This document shows, piece by piece, positions 18,364-25,987 of a stretch of 64,000 bases of DNA. The notes beneath the pieces are model-generated. The model was not told where the DNA came from, searched no databases, and saw nothing but the letters and a program-made list of their open reading frames with translations. The translations under genes and the position numbers were made by a program. The stretch covers positions 2,501 to 66,500 of the forward strand of contig NZ_LNCD01000123.1 of assembly GCF_001542405.1 (NCBI RefSeq), in the 5' to 3' direction. The stretch's first letter is position 1, and each line of letters opens with the position of its first letter. Source of the stretch: Rhizobium altiplani. Lineage in GTDB: Bacteria; Pseudomonadota; Alphaproteobacteria; Rhizobiales; Rhizobiaceae.

Positions 18364-19974
18364 TCATTCAGCGGCGGCGCGAAACCCCGGAGCCGCATCG
18401 CGCACCCCGCCATCCACGTGGCCTTCGAACTTCGCGAAGTTCTCGATGAACATCGTCACGAGCTTGCTAGCCTGCGCATCATAGGCGACCGGATCCTGCC
18501 ACGTAGAACGTGGATCGAGGATGGCCGTGTCAACGCCCGGCACCACAACGGGAACAGCAAAGCCGAAGTTCGGGTCGACGCGGCTGTCTGCCTTGCCGAG
18601 CTCACCCGAGAGTGCTGCGGCCAGCAGCGTGCGGGTCGCCTTGATCGGCATCCGCTTGCCGGTGCCGTAAGCCCCGCCGGTCCAGCCCGTGTTGACGAGC
18701 CAGCATTCAACGCCGTGGCGACCGATCAGATCCTTCAGCAAATTGCCGTATTCCGACGGATGGCGTGGCATGAACGGCGCGCCGAAGCAAGTCGAGAACG
18801 TCGCCTCCGGCTCGGTCACGCCCCGTTCGGTACCGGCCACCTTGGCGGTGTACCCGGAAAGGAAGTGGTACATGGCCTGATCTGGCGTCAGCTTGGCGAT
18901 CGGCGGCATGACGCCGAAGGCATCGGCCGTCAGCATGATGATTGTCTTCGGGTGACCGGCGAGGCCGGTCTTGGAGGCGTTCGGAATGAAATCCAGTGGG
19001 TAGGCGCAGCGTGTGTTCTCCGTCAGCGAGCCGTCGTTGAAGTCGGGTTCGCGTTCATCGTTCAGAACGACGTTTTCGAGAATCGTGCCGAAGCGCTGCG
19101 TCGTTGCGTAGATTTCGGGTTCCGCTTCCGCCGAGAGACGGATCGTCTTGGCGTAGCAGCCGCCTTCGAAGTTGAAGATGCCATCCTCACCCCACCCGTG
19201 TTCGTCGTCGCCAATCAGCGTGCGGGCAGGATCCGCCGAAAGCGTCGTCTTGCCGGTGCCCGAAAGGCCGAAGAAGACAGCGGAATCCCCAGCCGGACCG
19301 ACATTGGCCGAGCAGTGCATTGGCATGACGCCCTTTGCCGGGAGCAGGTAATTCAGCACGGTAAAGACCGACTTCTTCATCTCGCCGGCATAGAAGGTGC
19401 CGGCGATCAGCACTTCGCCATTCGTCAGGTCGCAAGCGATGACCGTTTCGGTGCGGCAGCCGTAACGCGCTGGATCGGCCTTGAAGGTCGGCAGGTTGAT
19501 GATCGTCAGCTTCGGGACGAAGGATTCGAGCGTCGGGCGCTCTGGGCGGATCAGCAGGTTACGAATGAACAGCGAATGCCAGGCCAGCTCCGTGACGACA
19601 CGGGTCGGCAGCGCGTTGTTTTCGTCAGCACCTCCGATGAGGTCCTGAACGAACAGATCCTTGCCGGCGGCATGCGCGAGCATGTCCTGCTTCAACAGCG
19701 CGAAGTGCTCCGGCGACATCGGCTTGTTGTTGTCCCACCAGATCTCGCCATCGGTTTTGGCGTCACGTACGACGAACTTGTCCTTCGGCGAACGGCCGGT
19801 GTGCTGGCCCGTCAGGGCCCTCAAGGCGCCATGGGCGGTCAGCTCAGCCTCACCCCGGCGAATCGATTCTTCATAGAGGGAGGCGGCGGTAAAGTTATAG
19901 CGAGCGCTGTTTGCGCTCCCCAAACCGATCGTCGCCAACTCTATCGCCGGGTTGTGGACTCCGAACAGCTCCAT
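18364..19974 (-). CDS. pckA: Phosphoenolpyruvate carboxykinase (ATP)
   Basis: A 536-residue ATP-dependent PEP carboxykinase that decarboxylates oxaloacetate to PEP, the entry to gluconeogenesis on organic acids. Motifs: substrate site [12 protein letters not shown], the kinase P-loop [13 protein letters not shown], Mg/Mn site [19 protein letters not shown] and ARTLIGDDE. The length matches the family. It diverges from chvI across a long AT-rich region. In Sinorhizobium and Agrobacterium this gene is controlled by carbon source and touched by ChvI; the shared intergenic region is consistent with that. Confidence 0.98.
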   Translation of the reverse strand: MELFGVHNPAIELATIGLGSANSARYNFTAASLYEESIRRGEAELTAHGALRALTGQHTGRSPKDKFVVRDAKTDGEIWWDNNKPMSPEHFALLKQDMLAHAAGKDLFVQDLIGGADENNALPTRVVTELAWHSLFIRNLLIRPERPTLESFVPKLTIINLPTFKADPARYGCRTETVIACDLTNGEVLIAGTFYAGEMKKSVFTVLNYLLPAKGVMPMHCSANVGPAGDSAVFFGLSGTGKTTLSADPARTLIGDDEHGWGEDGIFNFEGGCYAKTIRLSAEAEPEIYATTQRFGTILENVVLNDEREPDFNDGSLTENTRCAYPLDFIPNASKTGLAGHPKTIIMLTADAFGVMPPIAKLTPDQAMYHFLSGYTAKVAGTERGVTEPEATFSTCFGAPFMPRHPSEYGNLLKDLIGRHGVECWLVNTGWTGGAYGTGKRMPIKATRTLLAAALSGELGKADSRVDPNFGFAVPVVVPGVDTAILDPRSTWQDPVAYDAQASKLVTMFIENFAKFEGHVDGGVRDAAPGFRAAAE

Positions 19975-20316
19975 GGTCTTTCCCTTCCCTTGAGGCTCGT
20001 GCCGTTAAGAACTGAGGCTGACCGTACGGGCTGGTTTTTTAAAACGCAAGAGCCGAAAATCAATAAAATGTAGTAATATCAAACTATTAATCGATTTAAA
20101 TTTTTCCGCTTTATTTTAAATCGTTTGAATCAGAAGTCGCTCGTCAAATTGACAACACAGCTTTTGGTTGTCTTCAAAACTTTGCGACAATCCCACCCTT
20201 TATCTTTGCCACAATTTGTTCCACCTTTATCCCCATAAGCGCATCCGGTTCAGAAAGGCCGCCTGGGGGACCTTCAAAATTCCTGGAGACGCGCATAGAT
20301 GACGGAGACGAATACC
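19975..20316. promoter_or_regulatory. AT-rich divergent regulatory region pckA/chvI
   Basis: About 340 bases without a gene, holding the upstream regions of pckA (minus) and chvI (plus). Bases 20035-20130 are clearly richer in A+T than the neighbourhood. Two CG-centred imperfect palindromes lie there (see separate entry). A GGAG precedes each of the two possible chvI starts (20299 and 20317). I could not assign -35/-10 elements with confidence. Confidence 0.6.
20087..20129. promoter_or_regulatory. Paired CG-centred operator-like sequences upstream of pckA
   Basis: TTAATCGATTTAA (20087-20099) and TTAAATCGTTTGAA (20116-20129) are imperfect palindromes around a central CG, with centres 30 bp apart. 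Together they also form a perfect 9-bp inverted repeat (CGATTTAAA / TTTAAATCG). Central-CG palindromes are typical of LacI/GalR-family operators, and rhizobial pckA is known to be controlled by the LacI/GalR-type PckR. Assignment to PckR is inference. Confidence 0.35.
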
Positions 20317-21048
20317 ATGCCGACAATCGCGCTCGTTGATGACGACCGCAACATCCTCACCTCGGTGTCGATCGCACTTGAGGCTGAAGGATATAAGGTC
20401 GAGACTTATACGGACGGCGCTTCCGCCCTCGATGGTCTTCTCGCCCGCCCGCCGCAGCTTGCCATCTTCGACATCAAGATGCCGCGCATGGACGGCATGG
20501 AACTCCTGCGCCGCCTGCGACAGAAATCCGACATGCCGGTCATCTTCCTCACTTCCAAGGATGAGGAGATCGATGAGCTGTTCGGCCTGAAGATGGGCGC
20601 GGATGACTTTATTACCAAGCCATTCTCACAGCGCCTGCTGGTCGAGCGGGTGCGCGCTGTTCTGCGCCGTGCATCGAGCCGCGAGGCTGCCGCCGCAGCC
20701 GGCGGTGCCGCTCCAAAGCCGGGCACGGCACAACAGCTCGCTCGCTCACTCGAGCGCGGTCAGCTGGTCATGGACCAGGAACGCCACACCTGCACCTGGA
20801 AAGGCGAGCCGGTGACGCTAACGGTCACCGAATTCCTCATCCTGCATTCGTTGGCCCAGCGTCCGGGGGTCGTCAAAAGCCGTGACGCGCTGATGGACGC
20901 GGCTTATGACGAGCAGGTCTATGTCGACGATCGCACCATCGACAGCCACATCAAGCGGCTTCGCAAGAAATTCAAGATGGTCGATATCGACTTTGATATG
21001 ATTGAAACGCTTTACGGAGTGGGATACCGCTTCCGCGAAGCAGCCTGA
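20317..21048 (+). CDS. chvI: Response regulator ChvI
   Basis: A 243-residue OmpR/PhoB-type regulator. The receiver domain begins [11 protein letters not shown], has phospho-acceptor Asp52 in [12 protein letters not shown] and Lys in DFITKPFS. An Ala/Gly-rich linker leads to a winged helix with [21 protein letters not shown] and [19 protein letters not shown] 20317 places the acceptor at Asp52 as in Agrobacterium ChvI; an upstream ATG at 20299 would add six residues. ChvI with ChvG controls acid/envelope response, succinoglycan, motility and symbiosis or virulence. It is followed by chvG 78 bp downstream. Confidence 0.96.
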   Translation: MPTIALVDDDRNILTSVSIALEAEGYKVETYTDGASALDGLLARPPQLAIFDIKMPRMDGMELLRRLRQKSDMPVIFLTSKDEEIDELFGLKMGADDFITKPFSQRLLVERVRAVLRRASSREAAAAAGGAAPKPGTAQQLARSLERGQLVMDQERHTCTWKGEPVTLTVTEFLILHSLAQRPGVVKSRDALMDAAYDEQVYVDDRTIDSHIKRLRKKFKMVDIDFDMIETLYGVGYRFREAA

Positions 21049-21126
21049 CGCCCAAGCGGCGCGGCATCTGAGAATTGTCGAGAGTGGTGATCGCGAAAGC
21101 GACCCGCTCTCCGAAAGGGCCTATCG

Positions 21127-22917
21127 TTGGCGCAGTTGGTGCAGGAAAGGGATCTGGATGAGGCGGAAGGCGTAAGCAGCCGCCGCGTCAGGGGACGCCG
21201 TTGGTCGCATCCCTTCACGATCATCCGCCGCATCTTCGGCAACGCCGTCTTTTCGAGCCTGACGCGTCGCATCCTGTTCTTCAATCTCGCGGCGCTTGTC
21301 GTTCTCGTCGGTGGCATTCTCTATCTCAATCAGTTTCGCGAAGGGCTGATCGATGCCCGCGTCGAAAGCCTTCTGACGCAGGGCGAAATTATCGCCGGTG
21401 CCGTCTCGGCCTCGGCCTCAGTCGACACCAACTCGATCACCATCGACCCGGAAAAGCTGCTCGAACTGCAGGCCGGGCAGAGCATTACGCCAGTTCCCAA
21501 CGACGAGGACCTCGAGTTCCCGATCGATCCGGAGAAGGTCGCGCCGGTCCTGCGCCGTCTGATTTCGCCGACCAGAACCCGGGCGCGTATTTTCGACGCT
21601 GACGCCAACCTGCTGCTCGATTCGCGCCACCTCTATTCACGCGGTCAGGTCCTGCGCTTTGATCTGCCGCCGGTCGATGACGAAGAACAGACCTGGGGCC
21701 AGTGGTTCACGACCATCTTCAACAAGGTCCTGCAGCCTGGAAATCTGCCTCTCTACAAGGAAGCCCCGGGCGGCGACGGCTCTATTTATCCGGAAGTGAT
21801 GAACGCGCTGACCGGCGTGCGCGGCGCTGTGGTTCGCACCACCGAGAAGGGCGAGCTGATCGTGTCGGTCGCCGTTCCGATCCAGCGCTTCCGCGCCGTC
21901 CTTGGCGTGCTGCTATTGTCGACGCAGGCCGGAGATATCGACAACATCGTCCACGCCGAGCGCCTGGGCATCATGCGCGTGTTCGGGGTCGCGACCCTCG
22001 TCAACGTTCTCTTGTCTCTCGTCCTCTCGTCGACGATCGCCAATCCCTTGCGGCGTCTGTCGGCGGCCGCCATTCGTGTCCGCCGTGGCGCGAAGGAGCG
22101 CGAGGAAATCCCGGACTTTTCGGCACGTCAGGACGAGATCGGTAACCTTTCCATTGCTCTGCGCGAGATGACGACGGCTCTCTACGATCGCATCGACGCG
22201 ATCGAAAGCTTTGCGGCCGACGTCAGCCACGAACTGAAGAACCCGCTGACGTCGCTTCGCAGCGCCGTCGAGACGCTACCGCTCGCCAAAACGGACGAGT
22301 CCAAAAAGCGGCTTCTCGATGTTATCCAGCACGATGTTCGCCGCCTCGACCGCCTGATCAGCGACATTTCCGACGCCTCCCGCCTCGATGCGGAACTGGC
22401 GCGGGTCGATGCAGGTTCGGTCGATCTGGAGATTTTGCTTCGCGACCTCATCGACGTGTCGCGGCAAATCCGCAATCGCAAAAAGGAAGTGCAGATCGAA
22501 TTCGCGATCGAGCGCAAACCGGGCGTCAAGACGCGCTTCGTGGTAAACGGCCACGACTTGCGCATCGGGCAGGTCGTCACCAACCTCATCGAGAACGCCC
22601 GCTCCTTCGTTCCTGAACACGATGGCAAGATCACCGTGCGGCTGGTCAGAACCCGCTCGCGCTGCATTGTCTATATCGAAGACAACGGCCCTGGCATCCA
22701 GGCAGAAAATATCGATCGCATCTTCGAGCGCTTCTATACCGACCGACCGGAGTCGGAAGGCTTCGGGCAGAATTCGGGCCTCGGCCTATCGATCAGTCGC
22801 CAGATTGCCGAAGCGCATGGTGGTTCGCTGCGCGCGGAGAACATTATCGATCCCGAGAGCGAGAAGCTGCTTGGAGCACGCTTCATTCTCGCTCTTCCCG
22901 CCGATACCACCCTATGA
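21127..22917 (+). CDS. chvG: Sensor histidine kinase ChvG (ExoS)
   Basis: A membrane histidine kinase of up to 596 residues, partner of ChvI. An Arg-rich cytoplasmic start is followed by a transmembrane helix (ILFFNLAALVVLVGGILYL), a ~200-residue periplasmic sensor domain, a second helix (VATLVNVLLSLVLSSTIA), a HAMP domain, the H-box ADVSHELKNPLTSL with His about 368, and an ATPase domain (NLIENARSF, DNGPGI, GLGLSISRQI). The periplasmic repressor ExoR, which acts on this kinase in relatives, is not in the window. The start is uncertain: TTG 21127 and GTG 21139 are both possible. It overlaps hprK by four bases. Confidence 0.96.
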   Translation: MAQLVQERDLDEAEGVSSRRVRGRRWSHPFTIIRRIFGNAVFSSLTRRILFFNLAALVVLVGGILYLNQFREGLIDARVESLLTQGEIIAGAVSASASVDTNSITIDPEKLLELQAGQSITPVPNDEDLEFPIDPEKVAPVLRRLISPTRTRARIFDADANLLLDSRHLYSRGQVLRFDLPPVDDEEQTWGQWFTTIFNKVLQPGNLPLYKEAPGGDGSIYPEVMNALTGVRGAVVRTTEKGELIVSVAVPIQRFRAVLGVLLLSTQAGDIDNIVHAERLGIMRVFGVATLVNVLLSLVLSSTIANPLRRLSAAAIRVRRGAKEREEIPDFSARQDEIGNLSIALREMTTALYDRIDAIESFAADVSHELKNPLTSLRSAVETLPLAKTDESKKRLLDVIQHDVRRLDRLISDISDASRLDAELARVDAGSVDLEILLRDLIDVSRQIRNRKKEVQIEFAIERKPGVKTRFVVNGHDLRIGQVVTNLIENARSFVPEHDGKITVRLVRTRSRCIVYIEDNGPGIQAENIDRIFERFYTDRPESEGFGQNSGLGLSISRQIAEAHGGSLRAENIIDPESEKLLGARFILALPADTTL

Positions 22918-23366
22918 CGGGCGCGCCTTCAAACATCCACGCAACGGCCATCGTCGTCGGCACGACCGGCCTTCTCTTCATGGGTCCCTCCGGCTGGGGA
23001 AAGTCGATGCTGGCCTTCGCCTGCATCAATGAAGCACAGCGCATGGGCATCTATTCCGTGCTCGTCGCCGACGATCAGGTGCTCATCTCCAAAGGAGACG
23101 AAACCGTGATTGCGACCTGCCCCGCGTCGATCTGCGGTTTGATCGAACTCCGCGGCACCGGCATCGTCCGAGTACCTCATATTGCAAGCGCCGTGATGCA
23201 TTACGCTGTGCTTCCCGCAAGCGCGTCGGGAGAGAAACGGTTGCCGCCGGAAGGAGAGCAGACAACTATTGCTGGCAGCATAAATCTGCCGGTCATTCGG
23301 TTGCTGGCGAATACTCCGTTGCCGCTGGCGATACTGATGGCAAAAGCGCCCGATATTGGCCAGTAA
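22914..23366 (+). CDS. hprK: HPr kinase/phosphorylase, short alphaproteobacterial form
   Basis: A 150-residue HprK lacking the ~130-residue N-terminal domain of Firmicutes HprK, the usual form in alphaproteobacteria. The P-loop GPSGWGKS is at 24-31, and ICGLIELRGTGIVRVP is the HprK signature region. It phosphorylates or dephosphorylates the regulatory Ser of HPr. Its start overlaps the chvG stop (ATGA), so carbon-PTS signalling is transcriptionally tied to ChvGI. EIIA and HPr genes follow. Confidence 0.93.
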   Translation: MTGAPSNIHATAIVVGTTGLLFMGPSGWGKSMLAFACINEAQRMGIYSVLVADDQVLISKGDETVIATCPASICGLIELRGTGIVRVPHIASAVMHYAVLPASASGEKRLPPEGEQTTIAGSINLPVIRLLANTPLPLAILMAKAPDIGQ

Positions 23367-23519
23367 TGCCGGCGAAATTGGCAAATCCTGCCCTAAAAGT
23401 CGTATTTTTGTCTTGCACTTCGGCTTTTCATCGCCAAGATGTGCCCCCACGGTGGACGCGATTGCTGCATTGCGATATTGGGGCCACCGTTTGCATACGC
23501 CACTAGGAGCAGTAATATC

Positions 23520-23921
23520 ATGATCGGACTTGTGCTTGTCACTCATGGCAAGCTGGCTGAAGAGTTTCGTCATGCGGTCGAACATGTCGTCGGTCCTCAG
23601 AAATTCATCGAAACGGTCTGTATCGGTCCCGAAGACGACATGGATCAAAGGCGACAAGACATCCTGGAAGCAGTGTCACGCGCCGACGACGGCCACGGAG
23701 TCGTCATCCTCACCGACATGTTCGGGGGCACCCCCTCCAACCTGGCAATATCCGTCATGAGCAGTGGCCACACCGAAGTCATCGCTGGCATGAATCTGCC
23801 GATGCTGATCAAACTTGCCGGGGTACGCGGCGAGAACAATATGGAAAAGGCACTTGTCGAAGCGTCCGAAGCCGGACGGAAATACATCAACGTCGCCAGC
23901 CGCGTCCTCAGCGGCAAATAG
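23520..23921 (+). CDS. manX: PTS EIIA component, mannose type
   Basis: A 133-residue EIIA of the mannose/fructose family. Phosphorylatable His9 is in LVLVTHGKLAEEF, and VILTDMFGGTPSNLA is the family signature. The ATG at 23520 follows a TAGGAGC ribosome site; the frame is open upstream to 23439 without family similarity. No EIIB, EIIC or EIID is nearby, so it is a regulatory EIIA of an incomplete PTS, not a sugar importer. HPr follows 16 bp later. Confidence 0.94.
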   Translation: MIGLVLVTHGKLAEEFRHAVEHVVGPQKFIETVCIGPEDDMDQRRQDILEAVSRADDGHGVVILTDMFGGTPSNLAISVMSSGHTEVIAGMNLPMLIKLAGVRGENNMEKALVEASEAGRKYINVASRVLSGK

Positions 23922-23937
23922 TGAGCACATTGCGCCC

Positions 23938-24213
23938 ATGACGGCACTCTCCCGAGAAATTCTGATCATCAACAAGCGCGGACTGCACGCACGCGCTTCG
24001 GCAAAGTTCGTACAGCTGGTCGAGAATTTCGATGCCGCGATCACCGTATCGAAAGACGGAATGACGGTCGGCGGGACATCGATCATGGGATTGATGATGC
24101 TGGCCGCGAGCCCCGGTTCCAGCGTCCTAGTCTCCGCCAGCGGCAATCAGGCCGCACAGGCGCTTGATGCTCTCGACGAACTGATCCAGAACCGGTTCGG
24201 CGAGGAAATTTGA
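23938..24213 (+). CDS. ptsH: Phosphocarrier HPr
   Basis: A 91-residue HPr-family protein. His17 in NKRGLHARASAKF receives phosphate from EI. Ser48 in GGTSIMGLMML is the HprK target. The frame is open upstream inside the EIIA gene, but ATG 23938 gives the normal HPr length. With HprK and EIIA it forms the rhizobial regulatory PTS; the EI (PtsP) gene is outside the window. The stop is 22 bp before the palindrome upstream of ahcY. Confidence 0.95.
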   Translation: MTALSREILIINKRGLHARASAKFVQLVENFDAAITVSKDGMTVGGTSIMGLMMLAASPGSSVLVSASGNQAAQALDALDELIQNRFGEEI

Positions 24214-24235
24214 GCTGCTTGCCGCTCATATAAAC

Positions 24236-24255
24236 ATATAAAGACTTCTTTATAT
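24236..24255. promoter_or_regulatory. Perfect palindromic operator candidate upstream of ahcY
   Basis: ATATAAAGA-CT-TCTTTATAT: a perfect 9-bp inverted repeat with a 2-base spacer, 127 bp before the ahcY ATG and 22 bp after ptsH. Such a short spacer fits a dimeric winged-helix DNA site and not an RNA hairpin. ArsR-family SAH-responsive regulators (SahR type) are known to control ahcY-type genes in proteobacteria; assigning this site to one is inference. Confidence 0.5.
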
Positions 24256-24382
24256 CATTATTGCCTTCGTCATGGAAGCCTGCTAAACGGCCATCCTAGC
24301 CGCGCATGCCGCGTGGATGCTTTCTGGCGCACATACGCTTGCGCCTTCGAATTTTGATCCGCTTTTCAGCCTGGAGAACCCA

Positions 24383-25783
24383 ATGAGCACTGAAAAAGAT
24401 TATGTCGTCGCCGACATCGGCCTCGCGGACTTCGGCCGCAAGGAAATCACGATCGCAGAAACCGAGATGCCGGGCCTGATGGCCTGCCGCGCCGAATTCG
24501 GCGAAGCAAAGCCGCTGAAGGGCGCGCGCATCACCGGCTCGCTGCACATGACGATCCAGACGGCCGTTCTCATCGAGACGTTGGTCGCGCTCGGCGCCGA
24601 AGTCCGCTGGGCTTCGTGCAACATCTTCTCGACGCAGGATCATGCCGCAGCCGCAATCGCTGCTGCCGGCGTTCCGGTTTTCGCCATCAAGGGCGAGTCG
24701 CTGGAAGACTACTGGGTCTACACTGACAAGATCTTCCAGTGGGCCGATGGCGGCCTCTCCAACATGATCCTCGATGACGGCGGCGACGCCACCATGTACA
24801 TCCTTCTCGGCGCCCGCGCCGAAGCCGGCGAGGACGTGCTCTCCAAGCCGCATTCCGAAGAAGAAGAAATCCTTTTCGCACAGATCAAGAAGCGTCTTGC
24901 CGCTTCGCCGGGCTGGTTCACCAAGCAGCGCGATGCGATCAAGGGCGTAACCGAAGAAACCACGACCGGCGTGAACCGTCTGTATCAGTTGAGCCAGAAG
25001 GGCCTCCTGCCCTTCCCGGCGATCAACGTCAACGACTCGGTCACCAAGTCGAAGTTCGACAACAAGTACGGCTGCAAGGAATCGCTAGTCGATGGCATCC
25101 GCCGCGGCACCGACGTGATGATGGCAGGCAAGGTCGCCGTCGTCTGCGGCTACGGCGACGTCGGCAAGGGCTCGGCTGCTTCGCTCCAGGGCGCTGGCGC
25201 CCGCGTCAAGGTCACGGAAGTGGATCCGATCTGCGCGCTGCAGGCTGCCATGGACGGTTTCGAAGTCGTCACTCTCGAAGACGTGGTGTCTTCAGCAGAC
25301 ATCTTCATCACCACGACCGGCAACAAGGACGTCATCCGCATCGACCACATGCGTCAGATGAAGGACATGGCAATCGTCGGCAACATCGGCCACTTCGACA
25401 ACGAAATCGAAGTTGCGGCACTGCGTAACCTCAAGTGGACCAACATCAAGCCGCAGGTCGACCTCATCGAGTTCCCGAAGGGCAACCGCATCATCCTTCT
25501 GTCTGAAGGTCGCCTGCTCAACCTCGGCAACGCCACCGGCCATCCGTCCTTCGTCATGTCCGCGTCCTTCACCAACCAGACGCTGGCCCAGATCGAGCTT
25601 TTCACCAAGCCCGGCCAGTACCAGAACCAGGTCTACATCCTGCCGAAGCATCTCGATGAGAAAGTTGCACGCCTTCATCTCGACAAGCTTGGCGTGAAGC
25701 TGACGCAGCTTTCGGAAGAACAGGCCGCCTACATCGGCGTGAAGCCACAGGGCCCATTCAAGGCCGACCACTACCGATATTAA
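24383..25783 (+). CDS. ahcY: Adenosylhomocysteinase
   Basis: A 466-residue NAD-dependent S-adenosylhomocysteine hydrolase that clears SAH to adenosine and homocysteine, sustaining methylation. Family blocks: [15 protein letters not shown], the Rossmann glycines [23 protein letters not shown] and the C-terminal FKADHYRY with the NAD-contacting Lys and Tyr. The start ATG 24383 follows CTGGAGAACCCA. It has its own upstream region with a palindrome and ends at a strong terminator. Confidence 0.98.
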   Translation: MSTEKDYVVADIGLADFGRKEITIAETEMPGLMACRAEFGEAKPLKGARITGSLHMTIQTAVLIETLVALGAEVRWASCNIFSTQDHAAAAIAAAGVPVFAIKGESLEDYWVYTDKIFQWADGGLSNMILDDGGDATMYILLGARAEAGEDVLSKPHSEEEEILFAQIKKRLAASPGWFTKQRDAIKGVTEETTTGVNRLYQLSQKGLLPFPAINVNDSVTKSKFDNKYGCKESLVDGIRRGTDVMMAGKVAVVCGYGDVGKGSAASLQGAGARVKVTEVDPICALQAAMDGFEVVTLEDVVSSADIFITTTGNKDVIRIDHMRQMKDMAIVGNIGHFDNEIEVAALRNLKWTNIKPQVDLIEFPKGNRIILLSEGRLLNLGNATGHPSFVMSASFTNQTLAQIELFTKPGQYQNQVYILPKHLDEKVARLHLDKLGVKLTQLSEEQAAYIGVKPQGPFKADHYRY

Positions 25784-25812
25784 TCACGAGATCAATATCC
25801 ACAACATCTAGA

Positions 25813-25847
25813 GGGCGTCGCATTGACAAATGCGTCGCCCTTATTTT
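25813..25847 (+). terminator. ahcY terminator
   Basis: A 12-bp stem (GGGCGTCGCATT / AATGCGTCGCCC, one T-T mismatch) with a GACA loop is followed by TTATTTTTT, 29 bp after the ahcY stop. An in-frame TTG of the divL frame at 25823 lies inside this hairpin, which argues against that longer divL start. Confidence 0.85.
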
Positions 25848-25987
25848 TTGGCACACATCTTCCCGCCGATTCCCTTCCGAAGTATTGTTTTAACACTCGA
25901 TTCGTGGCCACGGACGTGTCCGTTTGCTTCGAAAATGGGATGTCTTGTCGTGATGGCGGCACATTAAGGGACGGAGACATACCGCGC

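Noticed and set aside
18340-20073. 577-codon plus-strand open frame opposite pckA
   Set aside because: Antisense shadow of a well-conserved gene in GC-rich DNA; translation resembles no family and crosses into the AT-rich region.
24214-24382. SAM-II or SAH riboswitch upstream of ahcY
   Set aside because: No pseudoknot or conserved core recognised; the only strong signal is the short-spacer palindrome, better explained as a protein site.
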